Shown piece by piece: positions 49,213-59,225 of a stretch of DNA of 64,000 bases. The stretch comes from HyVt-105 sp049975425. Its GTDB lineage: Bacteria > Bacteroidota > Bacteroidia > Bacteroidales > VadinHA17. How positions within the stretch are numbered: position 1 is the stretch's first letter; every line of letters starts with the position of its first letter. Where the stretch lies: positions 1-64,000 of the forward strand of contig JBNGDI010000014.1 of assembly GCA_049975425.1 (NCBI GenBank), read 5' to 3'. The notes under the pieces were generated by a model. It was not told the DNA's origin. It saw nothing but the letters and a program-made list of their open reading frames with translations, and did not search any database. The translations under genes and the position numbers were made by a program.

Positions 49213-51339
49213 TTACTGTTCCGCATCTTTGAGCGACAACTGTATCCTGTTCCGTGAAGGTTCTATCCCGATCACCTTCACTTTCACATGCTGGTTCAGT
49301 TTGACCACATCGGCCGGATTTTTTACAAAACCCTGTTTCAGGTTGGAGATATGGATCAGCCCGTCGTGTTTCACCCCAATATCCACAAAGGCCCCGAAAT
49401 TGGTAATATTGGTCACAATACCCGGCAGGATCATTCCTTCCTGCAGGTCGTCGATGGTACGTACACGTGGATCGAATTCGAAGACATGGATGGCTGCCCG
49501 GGGGTCCCGGCCGGGTTTCTCCAGTTCATGCATGATATCTTTCAGTGTAGGAAGCCCTTTTTCGGGCGTAACGTACTGTTCAAGCCTGATGCGGTTGCGG
49601 AGGTCTGCCTCTCTCATCAGATCGGATATTTCCACCTGCAGGTCGGCCGCCATCCGTTCCACCAGGGCATAGCTTTCGGGATGAACGGCCGAATTATCCA
49701 GGGGATGCAACCCGTTTTCAATGCGAAGGAATCCGGCAGCTTGCTCAAAAGCCCTGGCACCGAGGCGGGGGACTTTCTGCAACTCTTTTCTGGAACGGAA
49801 GGGGCCGTTCTCTTTCCGGTACTGCACAATATTTTCAGCCAGCTGCGGCCCCAGCCCCGACACATAGGAAAGCAGGTGCTTGCTGGCGGTGTTCACACTC
49901 ACCCCCACCCGGTTCACACAGCTTTCCACCACGCGGTCGAGGCTTTTTTTCAGCATTTTCTGATCCACGTCGTGCTGATACTGACCCACCCCGATGGATT
50001 TCGGGTCGATCTTCACCAGTTCAGCCAGGGGGTCCATCAGCCGGCGCGCAATGGATACGGCTCCCCGCACCGTCACATCGTATTCCGGAAATTCTTCCCT
50101 GGCCACCGGCGAGGCGGAATACACCGAGGCTCCGCTTTCATTCACCACATAGACGCGTACTTCCCGGTTAAAGCGAATATTCCGGATAAATTGTTCCGTT
50201 TCCCTTCCGGCGGTTCCGTTCCCTATGGCAATGGCCTCTGTTTTATAGGTTTCCACCAGGGAGGCCACTTTCCGGGCAGCCGGACCTTTTTCCGACCGGG
50301 GCGGATGGGGGTAGACCGTTTCGTTATGAAGCAGGTTTCCCTGGGCATCAAGGCACACCAGCTTGCAACCGGTGCGGTAGCCGGGGTCGATGCCCATCAC
50401 CCTTTTCTGCCCCAGGGGTGGCGCCAGCAGGAGCTGACGCAGGTTTTCTGCAAACACACGGATGGCCTCTTCATCGGCCTGATCCTTCGACAGGTTTCGG
50501 AATTCGGTTTCCAGCGACGAAGCCAGGAGCCTTTTGAAAGCATCGGTCAAAGCCATCTTTACCTGTTCCGAACAGGGTCCCTGTCCCCTGACAAATAACC
50601 CTTCCAGAATACCGGTTGCCTTTTCTTCACCGACTCCGACGGACACTTTCAGAAACCCTTCCTCTTCTCCTCTTCTCATCGCCAGCAAGCGGTGAGAAGG
50701 AATATTTTTCAGGGAACCGGAATAGTTAAAATAATCGAGGTATTTTTCTCCCTCCTCCTCCTTTCCTTTCACCACCCGGCTTTCGATCACGGCCTCGCGG
50801 GCAAACAGGTTCCTTAATTTTTCACGCGCTCCGGCATCTTCATTGATCCTTTCGGCTATGATATCGCGGGCTCCCGCCAGAGCTTCCTCAACGGACATCA
50901 CTTCCTCATTCAGGAAGTTCATTGCTTTTTCTTCCGGGTTACTCTCCCTCTGTTCTATGATTATATCGGCCAGGGGTTCCAGGCCTTTGCGGCGGGCTTC
51001 CGATCCCCGTGTTTTCTTTTTGGGCCGGTAAGGCAGATACAGGTCTTCCAGCTCCGTCATGGAGCTGGCGGCTTTGATTTTCTTTTCCAGTTCGGGTGTA
51101 AGTTTCTCCTGTTCCCGGATGTTAGCCAGTACCGTTTCTCTGCGCGCATCCAGTTCCAGGAGCTTCCCGTGCATGTCGCGCACCGCCGTAATTTGCACCT
51201 CATCGAGGCTGCCTGTTTGTTCCTTGCGGTACCGGCTGATAAAGGGAACGGTAGCACCCGTTTCCAGAAGGTGGAGGGTGCCAGCTACCTGGGCCGGTTT
51301 CAGATTCAGTTTTTCAGCGATGATTTCGGCGTACGACAT
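49213..51339 (-). CDS. tex: Tex family RNA-binding transcription accessory protein
   Basis: Tex is a cytoplasmic nucleic-acid-binding protein important for expression of some virulence and stress genes. The 708-residue protein has the N-terminal helical domain (AGTLHLLETGATVPFISRYRKEQTGSLDE), the YqgF-like domain (GIDPGYRTGCKLVCLD), helix-hairpin-helix motifs (YVSGLGPQLAENIVQYRKENGPFRSRKEL) and a C-terminal S1 domain (GMILPGIVTNITNFGAFVDIGVKHDGLIHIS). Length is near the usual 720-780. Confidence 0.96.
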   Translation of the reverse strand: MSYAEIIAEKLNLKPAQVAGTLHLLETGATVPFISRYRKEQTGSLDEVQITAVRDMHGKLLELDARRETVLANIREQEKLTPELEKKIKAASSMTELEDLYLPYRPKKKTRGSEARRKGLEPLADIIIEQRESNPEEKAMNFLNEEVMSVEEALAGARDIIAERINEDAGAREKLRNLFAREAVIESRVVKGKEEEGEKYLDYFNYSGSLKNIPSHRLLAMRRGEEEGFLKVSVGVGEEKATGILEGLFVRGQGPCSEQVKMALTDAFKRLLASSLETEFRNLSKDQADEEAIRVFAENLRQLLLAPPLGQKRVMGIDPGYRTGCKLVCLDAQGNLLHNETVYPHPPRSEKGPAARKVASLVETYKTEAIAIGNGTAGRETEQFIRNIRFNREVRVYVVNESGASVYSASPVAREEFPEYDVTVRGAVSIARRLMDPLAELVKIDPKSIGVGQYQHDVDQKMLKKSLDRVVESCVNRVGVSVNTASKHLLSYVSGLGPQLAENIVQYRKENGPFRSRKELQKVPRLGARAFEQAAGFLRIENGLHPLDNSAVHPESYALVERMAADLQVEISDLMREADLRNRIRLEQYVTPEKGLPTLKDIMHELEKPGRDPRAAIHVFEFDPRVRTIDDLQEGMILPGIVTNITNFGAFVDIGVKHDGLIHISNLKQGFVKNPADVVKLNQHVKVKVIGIEPSRNRIQLSLKDAEQ

Positions 51340-51440
51340 GGGTTTCTTCTTTCAGACGTCAAAATTAGGTATTTTCCGGGGAGAAAGGCAATGATTCACG
51401 TGCGTGAAAAAATCATCCTGCCCGCGGGTCCTGTTGCGTC

Positions 51441-52793
51441 TCAGAACCGGATGATAAAGGCAGCCCCTTCACCCATTGTGGAACGTACACTGACCGATCC
51501 TTTGTGCAGTTGCATGATCTGTCGGATCAGGCTGAGGCCTATACCCGATCCATGTTTTTTTGTAGTAAAGAAGGGGACAAAAATTTTGTCAAGAATTTCC
51601 GGGGGAATTCCGGGACCGTTGTCACGTACCTCTATCCAGTGTCCTTTCTCCCGGTCGGTGCCCGTAGAAACCACCACTTCACCCCCGGCCTGCCCTTCCA
51701 GAATGTCAAGGGCATTCTGTAACAGGTTGATCAGCACCCTTTCCATCATATCGGGATCGGCCAGCACATGAGGATTTTCTGCCAAAAGTTCCTGGCGGAC
51801 TCGGACTCCTGATTTCCCTGACTGCGGTTTCATGAGATGAACGGTTCCCGCCACCAGGTCGTTCAGGGAAACATCCCTGAATTGCGGATCGGGCAGCCGG
51901 GTCAGGTTTTTATAGGATCCGACGAACGACAGGAGGCCCCGGCTTCTCTGTTCGATAGCCCGCAACCCTTCATACAGATCCTCCACCTCGCCGGGATCCA
52001 GGCTGTTCAGCGGCCGCAGATCCCCGTTTTCTCCTGCAAGCATATCGTTCAGGGCATTGCTCAGGGAAGAAACAGGAGTTACGGAATTCATGATCTCATG
52101 GGTCAGCACACGGATCAGCTTCTGCCACGACTCCAGTTCCTGGGCTTCCAGCTCGGTTCCGATATCCTGAAGGGAAATTAACCGGTATCCCCGGCCCTGC
52201 AAATTGAAGACGGCTGCCGACACCGACAGCTTGGTCATGCCCGAATGCGACATAAAACGCAACAGTTCCCGTTTGCCGGGTTTGATTTCCCGTATCACCC
52301 GGTACATCGACGGATCCCTGGATTCAATATCGCCGAGTCTTTTGATCCTTTCCAGCCCCAAAAGTTTCAGGGCCGCCCGGTTCACCAGCTCCACCCGACC
52401 GTCTTCTCGAAAACAGATCATAGCGATCTCTACGTGGTTGATTACTGTCTGAAGATACCTGTACTGCACCTCGCGGTCGGTACGGGCTGCTTCCATGCGC
52501 CTTGCCACGCGGGACATAGCTTCATATAGCTCTTCGAACGAACGGTTGGCAGGCCTGTTCACCGGCATGACGGCCGGATCGTCGCTTTCTAGTGATGACA
52601 GGAAATGGGCAAGGTCGCGGCCGGTTTTTTCCAGGAACTTCACCAGTTCGATCACCAACCCGACCAGAACCAGGACAGATACTCCGGTGGTTACATACCA
52701 TTGTTCTTTCCCCAGGACGTATACCAGCCAGGCCATGGCCACACCGATCAGAACCACCCGGAATACTATCCGTAATCTGAAACAGGAACCCAT
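51441..52793 (-). CDS. NtrB-like sensor histidine kinase
   Basis: The 450-residue protein has two close membrane segments at the N terminus (about 8-50), so almost no periplasmic sensor loop, then a PAS domain (about 105-215, NHVEIAMICFREDGRVELVNRAALKLLG), a HisKA dimerisation helix with the phosphorylated His in VLTHEIMNSVTPVSSL (near 245), and a HATPase domain (RVLINLLQNALDIL, VRDNGPGIPPEILDKIF, FFTTKKHGSGIGLSL). It is followed on the minus strand by tex and preceded by its presumed partner regulator. The signal is not evident; the lack of a sensor domain suggests sensing in the membrane or cytoplasm. Confidence 0.92.
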   Translation of the reverse strand: MGSCFRLRIVFRVVLIGVAMAWLVYVLGKEQWYVTTGVSVLVLVGLVIELVKFLEKTGRDLAHFLSSLESDDPAVMPVNRPANRSFEELYEAMSRVARRMEAARTDREVQYRYLQTVINHVEIAMICFREDGRVELVNRAALKLLGLERIKRLGDIESRDPSMYRVIREIKPGKRELLRFMSHSGMTKLSVSAAVFNLQGRGYRLISLQDIGTELEAQELESWQKLIRVLTHEIMNSVTPVSSLSNALNDMLAGENGDLRPLNSLDPGEVEDLYEGLRAIEQRSRGLLSFVGSYKNLTRLPDPQFRDVSLNDLVAGTVHLMKPQSGKSGVRVRQELLAENPHVLADPDMMERVLINLLQNALDILEGQAGGEVVVSTGTDREKGHWIEVRDNGPGIPPEILDKIFVPFFTTKKHGSGIGLSLIRQIMQLHKGSVSVRSTMGEGAAFIIRF

Positions 52794-52817
52794 TATGCCG
52801 GCAATTTGTTGAATGAT

Positions 52818-54173
52818 TCAAAGGCCATATTTTTCCATTTTGCGGTACAGGGTGGTTCTTCCCAGGCCCAGTTCAGCGGCGGCCCGCGACATATTTCCGC
52901 CGTGTTTCCGGATAGCCTCAGCAATGGCCAGCTTTTCCAGTTCCTCCAGATTCAGGCTTTCTGCCATGGTTGCTGCCGGTGAAGCCGGCTGCCGTTTCAC
53001 CCCCGAAAAATCAAGGGTGTTCCCGTCGGCCAAAATCACCGCTCTTTCCACCATATGCTGCAACTCCCTCACATTGCCTGGCCAGGAATAGTTTTCCAGC
53101 CGTTTCATATCATCGGGACTTACATGCAGGCCGGTTTTATTGTACTTCCGTCCATACACACCGGTAAAATGATTTACCAGCAAAGGGATATCTTCCTTCC
53201 GCTGACGCAGGGGGGGCACATGGATCACCACCGTATTGATGCGGTACAGCAGGTCCTGCCTGAACCTGCCGTTTTTCACCATTTCCTGCAGCGGCCTGTT
53301 GGTGGCCGATATCAACCGCACATCAAATTCCACGGGGCGGTTCGATCCCACCCGGTAAACCTGCCGGTTTTGAATAACCGTCAACATTTTGGCCTGCATG
53401 GGAACGGACAGGTTCCCTATTTCATCGAGAAAAAGGGTTCCTCCTGAGGCCACTTCAAATTTCCCCGGGCGGTCTTCCCGGGCATCGGTAAATGCACCTT
53501 TCGCATGTCCGAACAATTCCGATTCGAAAAGATTTTCAGAAAGGGCGCCCAGATCTACCGTCAGAAAAATCTGGTTTCTCCGGTGTGACAGATGATGCAG
53601 GCGGCGTGCCACCAGTTCCTTTCCCGTTCCGTTTTCACCGGTAACCAGTACACTGGCATCCGTGGGAGCCACTTTCTCCACCACTTCGAGCAGGTTTTGT
53701 ATGGGCTTTGACACACCGATCATCTGCCCTGACACATCACCCAGGATTGCACGGCGGGTGCTTTCCAGGCGGCGTATCTCCCTGCCGGCTTCCCGGTAAC
53801 GGTAGCAGGACCTGACCGTTGCCAGCAGTTTCTGGTTGTCCCAGGGTTTCACCACAAAATCACACGCCCCTTCTTTCATGGCTGCCACAGCCAGATTGAT
53901 ATCGCCGTATGCCGTGATCACCACCACCTGGATATCCGGATCCGCTTCATGGATATTCCGCAGCCACCTCAGCCCCTCTTCCCCCCCACTTTCTCCAGCC
54001 CGGAAATTCATATCCAGCAATATCACATCCACCTCTTCCTTCTCCAGAATTTCCGGTATTTTCTCCGGATCGGTAGTCACCAGCACCACCGGAAATTCCT
54101 TTTTCATCACCACGCGGGCGGAAAACAGTACGTCGCGGTCGTCATCCACTATCAGAACCGTCCCTTTTTTCAT
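52818..54173 (-). CDS. NtrC-family sigma-54-dependent response regulator
   Basis: The 451-residue protein has a receiver domain with Asp9-11 and the phosphorylated Asp54 (VILLDMNF), Lys in FVVKPWD, an AAA+ domain with Walker A GENGTGKELVAR (about 170-180), the sigma-54 contact loop as GAFTDA (variant of GAFTGA, common in this phylum as I recall), Walker B GGTLFLDEIGNL, and a Fis-type HTH at the C terminus (NMSRAAAELGLGRTTLYRKM). It would activate sigma-54 promoters; one candidate is found just upstream of the divergent permease gene. The start at 54173 removes 23 residues that precede the receiver. Confidence 0.93.
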   Translation of the reverse strand: MKKGTVLIVDDDRDVLFSARVVMKKEFPVVLVTTDPEKIPEILEKEEVDVILLDMNFRAGESGGEEGLRWLRNIHEADPDIQVVVITAYGDINLAVAAMKEGACDFVVKPWDNQKLLATVRSCYRYREAGREIRRLESTRRAILGDVSGQMIGVSKPIQNLLEVVEKVAPTDASVLVTGENGTGKELVARRLHHLSHRRNQIFLTVDLGALSENLFESELFGHAKGAFTDAREDRPGKFEVASGGTLFLDEIGNLSVPMQAKMLTVIQNRQVYRVGSNRPVEFDVRLISATNRPLQEMVKNGRFRQDLLYRINTVVIHVPPLRQRKEDIPLLVNHFTGVYGRKYNKTGLHVSPDDMKRLENYSWPGNVRELQHMVERAVILADGNTLDFSGVKRQPASPAATMAESLNLEELEKLAIAEAIRKHGGNMSRAAAELGLGRTTLYRKMEKYGL

Positions 54174-54315
54174 GGTATCAGAAATCCAAATCTTGACCAA
54201 GATAATCAATCTGTTCCGAAATGATACAAATGTTTGTATCATTATGAAACATATTCTTTCTCACCAGCCTGTCAATTAATTTATATTTACCTGATAATAT
54301 GTTTATTATTTAAAT

Positions 54316-54331
54316 TGGTACAGCAATTGAA
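54316..54331 (+). promoter_or_regulatory. possible sigma-54 promoter upstream of the permease operon
   Basis: TGGTAC, five bases, TTGAA resembles the -24/-12 consensus TGGCAC-N5-TTGCA. The GG is intact; the GC of the -12 element is GA. It ends 30 nt before the ATG of the FtsX permease gene and lies in the intergenic region shared with the NtrC-family regulator. Confidence 0.4.
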
Positions 54332-54361
54332 CTTTCGGAAAAAAATTGATATTGCTTTGAA

Positions 54362-56728
54362 ATGATACGGAATTATTTAAAAACCACGATCCGGTTTGTA
54401 CGTCGTTCGGCAATGTTTTCATTTATTAATATTTTCGGGCTTGCCATTGGCATCAGCTGTTCTCTTCTGATCCTGCTGTATGTAAACCGGGAAATCTCTT
54501 TCGACCGGTTCCACACGAACATTGATAACCTGTACCGGTTAAGGGTGAACCTGGTGATACAGGGGAAGGAAAACCTGGGGGCAATTTCGAGCCCGGTCAT
54601 GGGACCAGAACTGGCGGCCACTTTTCCGGAGATCCGCTCGCAGGTGAGGCTGCTTGACCTGGGTGGGATGGTAGAACATGAAGAAAAAGTTATCCGGGAT
54701 ATCGGAGGTTTTTTTGCCGACACCAATTTCTTTGAAATATTCAGCTTTCACCTGTTACAGGGTGATCCGGCAGATGTTCTTTCCCGGCCGGGTTCGGTGG
54801 TGATCACCCGGTCGCTGGCCGGGAAAATTTTCGGGGAAGAAAATCCCATGGGGAAAACAATAAGCTGGAACCACCTGGCAAATTGCACGGTAACGGGAGT
54901 GGTGGAAGACCCCCCCGACGAGGGGCATCTGGATTTCGATCTGATTATGCCGATACATGATTATTTCCGTCTGTTTAATCCGTACAAATCCTGGGACGGA
55001 GGATATAGTTATTATACCTATCTGCTGCTGGAAGAAGAGGCAAGCCCCGACACCCTGGAAAAAAAGTTCATCCCCCTGATGTATGAAAAGATCAACAGGG
55101 ATTACGAACAGTACGGAGCCCGGATCGACCTGTCTCTTTTCCCTGTAAAAAAGATCAGGTTGTTTGCCGATTACGATTATGAACTGGGCCGGACCGGCAC
55201 GTTAACCCGCACCCTGATTTTCAGCGGAATAGCCATTCTGATCCTGCTCATTGCCGGTTTCAATTACATTAATCTCACTACCGCCCGCAGCTCACAACGC
55301 GCACGGGAAATCGGGATCCGGAAAGCCACAGGGGCTACCCGCGGCAAGCTGATCAGGCAGTTCACCACAGAAACACTGTCAATGACCTTTCTGGCCGGCA
55401 TTCTTTCCCTGATTATGGTGGAAATGCTGCTGCCTTCGTTCAACAGGCTCACAGGCACCGACATTCATCTTTACCAGATCACCCCCTGGAAGCTGCTGCT
55501 GGGATATCCCCTGTTACTGATTGTGGTGGGCGGTATATCGAGCCTGTACCCGGCCGTCCGCTTGTCGGGGATGGACCCGATCCGCTCCCTGCGCGGAATG
55601 ACGGAGTCATCCACCGGGAAACCGGTGTTAAGGAATGCCCTGGTGATCATCCAGTATGTTATTTCCGTGGCCCTGATTATTGCCACAGCCTTTATTTACC
55701 TGCAGCTCGATTACCTTCAGAAAAAAGATCCGGGATATGACAGGGAAAACATCCTGGTCATTCCTATGATCAATGCAGAAATGCAGCAGAAAGCCGAATT
55801 GCTGAGGAACAGTCTCAGCGGAATTCCCCAGGTAAGGGCAGCCGGAATGGGTTCGGGGGTACCGGGCTACGGGCTCACCATGAACGGATACCAGCCGGAA
55901 GGTTATGAAAAATCGATGATGTTCCACGCACTGGATATTGATCCTTCCTATATCTCCACCCTTGGCCTCAAGATCAGGAAAGGCCGTAATTTTTCGGAAG
56001 AACGGGCCGGCGACCGGTATGCCATGCTGGTCAATGAAACCCTGGTAAAGGAGTTAGGATGGAATGATCCCCTGGGAAAAACCATTTTCCGGGATACAAC
56101 CTATACCATCATCGGGGTGGTGGAAGATTTTCATTACAGTCCTGTACAGCAAAAAATCAACCCCCTGGTGATTACCCTGAATCCATCGAACCGCCGGGCA
56201 AACGTGTTAGTCAAACTGGGGAACACGCATCCGGAAACCATCCGGAAGGTGGAAGCCACCTTTGATGATATTTTCCCCGCAACGACCTTCTACGGTCGGT
56301 TTCTTGAGGACAGCCTCAGCCAAATGTTCGAAACGGAAAAGAAATTTGCACAGACGGTGCTGGTTGCCACGATCCTGGCCATTTTCCTGGCCAGCATGGG
56401 ATTGTTTGCCCTGTCGCTTTTTGCAACAGAAAGGCGCACCCGGGAGATCGGGGTCAGGAAAGCCATGGGAGCAAACAGTCTGAGCATCGCCCTGTTATTT
56501 ATCAGAGAGTTCACCGCCAGAATACTGCTGGCCAACCTCCTGGCCTATCCCCTGGTGTGGTATGCTCTGAACCAGTGGTTACAGAACTATCCATACCGCA
56601 TCGGTCTGAATCCCCTGGTTTTTATTGCGGGAACCCTGCTCTCCTTCCTGCTCACCCTGCTGACGGTAAGCTTTCAAGCCCTAAAATCTGCACGGACCAA
56701 TCCGGCAGAGGTATTGAAATATGAATAA
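54362..56728 (+). CDS. FtsX/MacB-type ABC transporter permease
   Basis: The 788-residue inner-membrane protein has the same double-FtsX/MacB_PCD layout as the permease at 9815-12196: N-terminal membrane segment (INIFGLAIGISCSLLILLYVNREISFDRFHTN), periplasmic domain, central FtsX unit (FNYINLTTARSSQRAREIGIRKATGAT), second periplasmic domain, and C-terminal FtsX (ATERRTREIGVRKAMGA, SARTNPAEVLKYE). It is the first of two adjacent permeases, divergent from the two-component genes. The second overlaps it, so they may assemble together. No ATPase gene is next to them. Confidence 0.92.
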   Translation: MIRNYLKTTIRFVRRSAMFSFINIFGLAIGISCSLLILLYVNREISFDRFHTNIDNLYRLRVNLVIQGKENLGAISSPVMGPELAATFPEIRSQVRLLDLGGMVEHEEKVIRDIGGFFADTNFFEIFSFHLLQGDPADVLSRPGSVVITRSLAGKIFGEENPMGKTISWNHLANCTVTGVVEDPPDEGHLDFDLIMPIHDYFRLFNPYKSWDGGYSYYTYLLLEEEASPDTLEKKFIPLMYEKINRDYEQYGARIDLSLFPVKKIRLFADYDYELGRTGTLTRTLIFSGIAILILLIAGFNYINLTTARSSQRAREIGIRKATGATRGKLIRQFTTETLSMTFLAGILSLIMVEMLLPSFNRLTGTDIHLYQITPWKLLLGYPLLLIVVGGISSLYPAVRLSGMDPIRSLRGMTESSTGKPVLRNALVIIQYVISVALIIATAFIYLQLDYLQKKDPGYDRENILVIPMINAEMQQKAELLRNSLSGIPQVRAAGMGSGVPGYGLTMNGYQPEGYEKSMMFHALDIDPSYISTLGLKIRKGRNFSEERAGDRYAMLVNETLVKELGWNDPLGKTIFRDTTYTIIGVVEDFHYSPVQQKINPLVITLNPSNRRANVLVKLGNTHPETIRKVEATFDDIFPATTFYGRFLEDSLSQMFETEKKFAQTVLVATILAIFLASMGLFALSLFATERRTREIGVRKAMGANSLSIALLFIREFTARILLANLLAYPLVWYALNQWLQNYPYRIGLNPLVFIAGTLLSFLLTLLTVSFQALKSARTNPAEVLKYE

Positions 56729-56755
56729 TAATGAAAAGGAAATACGTTTAAAAAC

Positions 56756-56761
56756 AGGAGG
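56756..56761 (+). promoter_or_regulatory. Shine-Dalgarno sequence that sets the start of the second permease
   Basis: AGGAGG lies 7 nt before the ATG at 56769. The upstream in-frame ATG at 56721 lacks such a site, so 56769 is preferred. A strong purine SD is not typical of Bacteroidota genes, which makes it informative here. Confidence 0.6.
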
Positions 56762-56768
56762 TACCCAT

Positions 56769-59186
56769 ATGATCGTCAAATACCTGAAAAGCAGTCTGAG
56801 GATCATCGGCCGACAAAGATCCGTCTCATTCATCATTCTTGCCGGATTATCGGTAGGCCTGGCATCCTCCTTTCTCATTATGGGATTTTTGAAAACGGAA
56901 CTGTCATATGACAGATTCCACACCAAAGGAGACCGCATTTACCGGATAATCGCCCATGACACACTGCACCACACCGATGTCCCCTGGGGCCCCTTTGTAC
57001 TGGGGAATATGATACGGGAAGAAATACCGGGCGTCAGGGAAGTAGTTCCCCTGTATTTCACTGAAAATTTCACTTACCGGCCTGCAGGGGAACAGGCGGG
57101 GCCTGCCCGCGAATTCGCCGGAGAAGCCCGCATCCTGTGTGCAGACAGTGGATTTTTCAGGGTTTTTTCTTTCCCGGTGAAGGCAGGCCGCCCTCAGGAA
57201 GTCTTTGCCGGACCCGGGAAAGTTGCCGTTTCGGAAAGCCGGGCCCGCAAACTCTTTGGAGATGGGAATCCCATTGGGCAGAACCTTCTGGTACGGTCGA
57301 AAGGTGAAATACATTCCCTGGAGATCCGGGCTGTTTTTGAAGATATGCCCGCCGGATCATCCATCACGGCTGATTTCCTGACAGGAATGGATATGGCTTT
57401 CCTGTTCATGAAGAACGATCTGATCGCCAACGGGCAGGTGACTCTGGACGAAACGTTTCTCAGAAACTCATGGTATGCTGCGGTATGCCCCCTGTTCCTT
57501 TTGCTGGAAGAAAAAACAGAACCTGAACAGGTGGAAAGGAACCTGGCAGACCTGACAGGAAAACATCATCCCGCCGGGACTATAGAATACAGACTGCAAA
57601 ACCTGTACGACATACACCTTCACTCCGGTCATTTGTTTAACCTGTGGATACCGGCCGGCAACCTGCGTGATCTTTATCTCTTTTCCCTGATAGGGTTTTT
57701 GCTCCTGCTGGTAGCCGCCACCAACTTCATAATCCTCACCACCGCATCGGCCATGAAACGGACCCGGGAGTCAGCCGTGCGAAAAGTGCTGGGAGCCGGA
57801 ATGGGAGACCTGTATATACAGCATTTCACAGAGGCCATCCTGTTTGTATTGCTGGCTTTCCCGCTGGCCCTGATATTGGTGGAGATCAACCTTCCCATGA
57901 TCAATCGCCTGTTCGAGACAAGAATCGACATCTACCACAACAGCCCGGGCATCATCCTGCTTTTCCTGCTGATCACACTGATCATAGGTCTGTTATCGGG
58001 CTGGTACACCGGAGCATTCATTTCCCGTACTCCGCCGGTACAGATCATCCAGGGATCACCTGTAAGCGGCCGCAACAGGGCTGTGTTTCGTAAAAGCCTG
58101 GTTTTCTTCCAGATACTGAGCTTCTCGGGATTGCTTGCCGGAACAGGTTTTATACAACATCAAATACATTACATGCTTCACCGGGATCCCGGATATCACC
58201 ATGAAAACATTCTGAAGGTAAGGATCAGGGACGACGCCTTCCAAACCCATTATCCTGCCTTCCTGGAAAAAATCAGGGGGATTCAGGGTGTGGAAGCCGC
58301 AGCAGGCACCATCTGGGCACCTCCGACCAACAGTTATTTCAACACACAGATTTCCATCCCGGGCAACCCCGAAGAAACCATGGCCATTGAAATGATCTAT
58401 ATGGATTATTCATTCATGGAAACCATGGGCTTCAGACTGTTACAGGGAAGATTCTTCTCTGATGAAAGGGGAACCGACCGGGAAGCCATCATTATCAATG
58501 AAACGGCAGCCGCACGAATGAACCTTGAAAATCCCACGGGTGCCTCCACCGATCTGGGGCACATTATCGGTGTAGTGGAAGATTTTCACTACCACTCCCT
58601 CCACAATCCCTTTGAACCCATGGCATTTGTCCTCGATCCGGAAATGACCCGGGAGGTGGTTGTGAGATACGGTCAGGAATTCCCGCCCGAACAGGTGAGA
58701 AAAGACATTATGGCAGCTGCTTTCGATATCTATCCCGATGCTGATGTTTCCGTCATTCACCTGGAAGATGAGTTCAAACAGATGTACCGTGAGGAGATCC
58801 GGCTGAAAAAGGTGCTCCATCTCTTTACGATCCTGATCATGGTGATCGCTTCCATGGGACTGTTCGGCCTGTCGATGTTTCTGACCGAACTGAGGACCCG
58901 GGAGATAGGCATTCGCAAGGTGTTCGGGGCAGGAACAGGGCGTGTAATGAAGGAAGTCAGCGCCGAATTCCTGAAAATGACCCTGGTGGCCAACCTTCTG
59001 GCATGGCCCGTTGCATGGCAGCTGGTCAGGGGATGGCTCAGGCAGTTTCCGTTCCGGATAGGATTCGAATGGTGGATCTTCCTGGCGGCAGGCATCATTT
59101 CACTGGCGGTTGTATGGCTGGCACTGGGTTATCAGACCTGGCAGGCGGCCAGGACCAATCCGGCAGAAACCCTGAAATATGAGTAA
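56769..59186 (+). CDS. FtsX/MacB-type ABC transporter permease, second copy
   Basis: The 805-residue protein shares the architecture and C terminus of the preceding gene (AARTNPAETLKYE; TELRTREIGIRKVFGAGTG). The central FtsX motif is TTASAMKRTRESAVRKVLGAG. It is a paralogue, with the two probably arising by duplication, but the sequences have diverged widely. Start is set by AGGAGG at 56756-56761. The MORN-like lipoprotein follows after 39 nt, completing a likely three-gene unit under the control of the adjacent NtrB/NtrC-type pair. Substrate is not known; a peptide or lipoprotein-related function is only a guess. Confidence 0.9.
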   Translation: MIVKYLKSSLRIIGRQRSVSFIILAGLSVGLASSFLIMGFLKTELSYDRFHTKGDRIYRIIAHDTLHHTDVPWGPFVLGNMIREEIPGVREVVPLYFTENFTYRPAGEQAGPAREFAGEARILCADSGFFRVFSFPVKAGRPQEVFAGPGKVAVSESRARKLFGDGNPIGQNLLVRSKGEIHSLEIRAVFEDMPAGSSITADFLTGMDMAFLFMKNDLIANGQVTLDETFLRNSWYAAVCPLFLLLEEKTEPEQVERNLADLTGKHHPAGTIEYRLQNLYDIHLHSGHLFNLWIPAGNLRDLYLFSLIGFLLLLVAATNFIILTTASAMKRTRESAVRKVLGAGMGDLYIQHFTEAILFVLLAFPLALILVEINLPMINRLFETRIDIYHNSPGIILLFLLITLIIGLLSGWYTGAFISRTPPVQIIQGSPVSGRNRAVFRKSLVFFQILSFSGLLAGTGFIQHQIHYMLHRDPGYHHENILKVRIRDDAFQTHYPAFLEKIRGIQGVEAAAGTIWAPPTNSYFNTQISIPGNPEETMAIEMIYMDYSFMETMGFRLLQGRFFSDERGTDREAIIINETAAARMNLENPTGASTDLGHIIGVVEDFHYHSLHNPFEPMAFVLDPEMTREVVVRYGQEFPPEQVRKDIMAAAFDIYPDADVSVIHLEDEFKQMYREEIRLKKVLHLFTILIMVIASMGLFGLSMFLTELRTREIGIRKVFGAGTGRVMKEVSAEFLKMTLVANLLAWPVAWQLVRGWLRQFPFRIGFEWWIFLAAGIISLAVVWLALGYQTWQAARTNPAETLKYE

Positions 59187-59225
59187 AAAATGTATTACCT
59201 TCATGGGATAAAAACAAAACATCTC

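Noticed and set aside
49288..50598. 436-residue plus-strand frame
   Set aside because: Antisense shadow of tex, which has full motif support.
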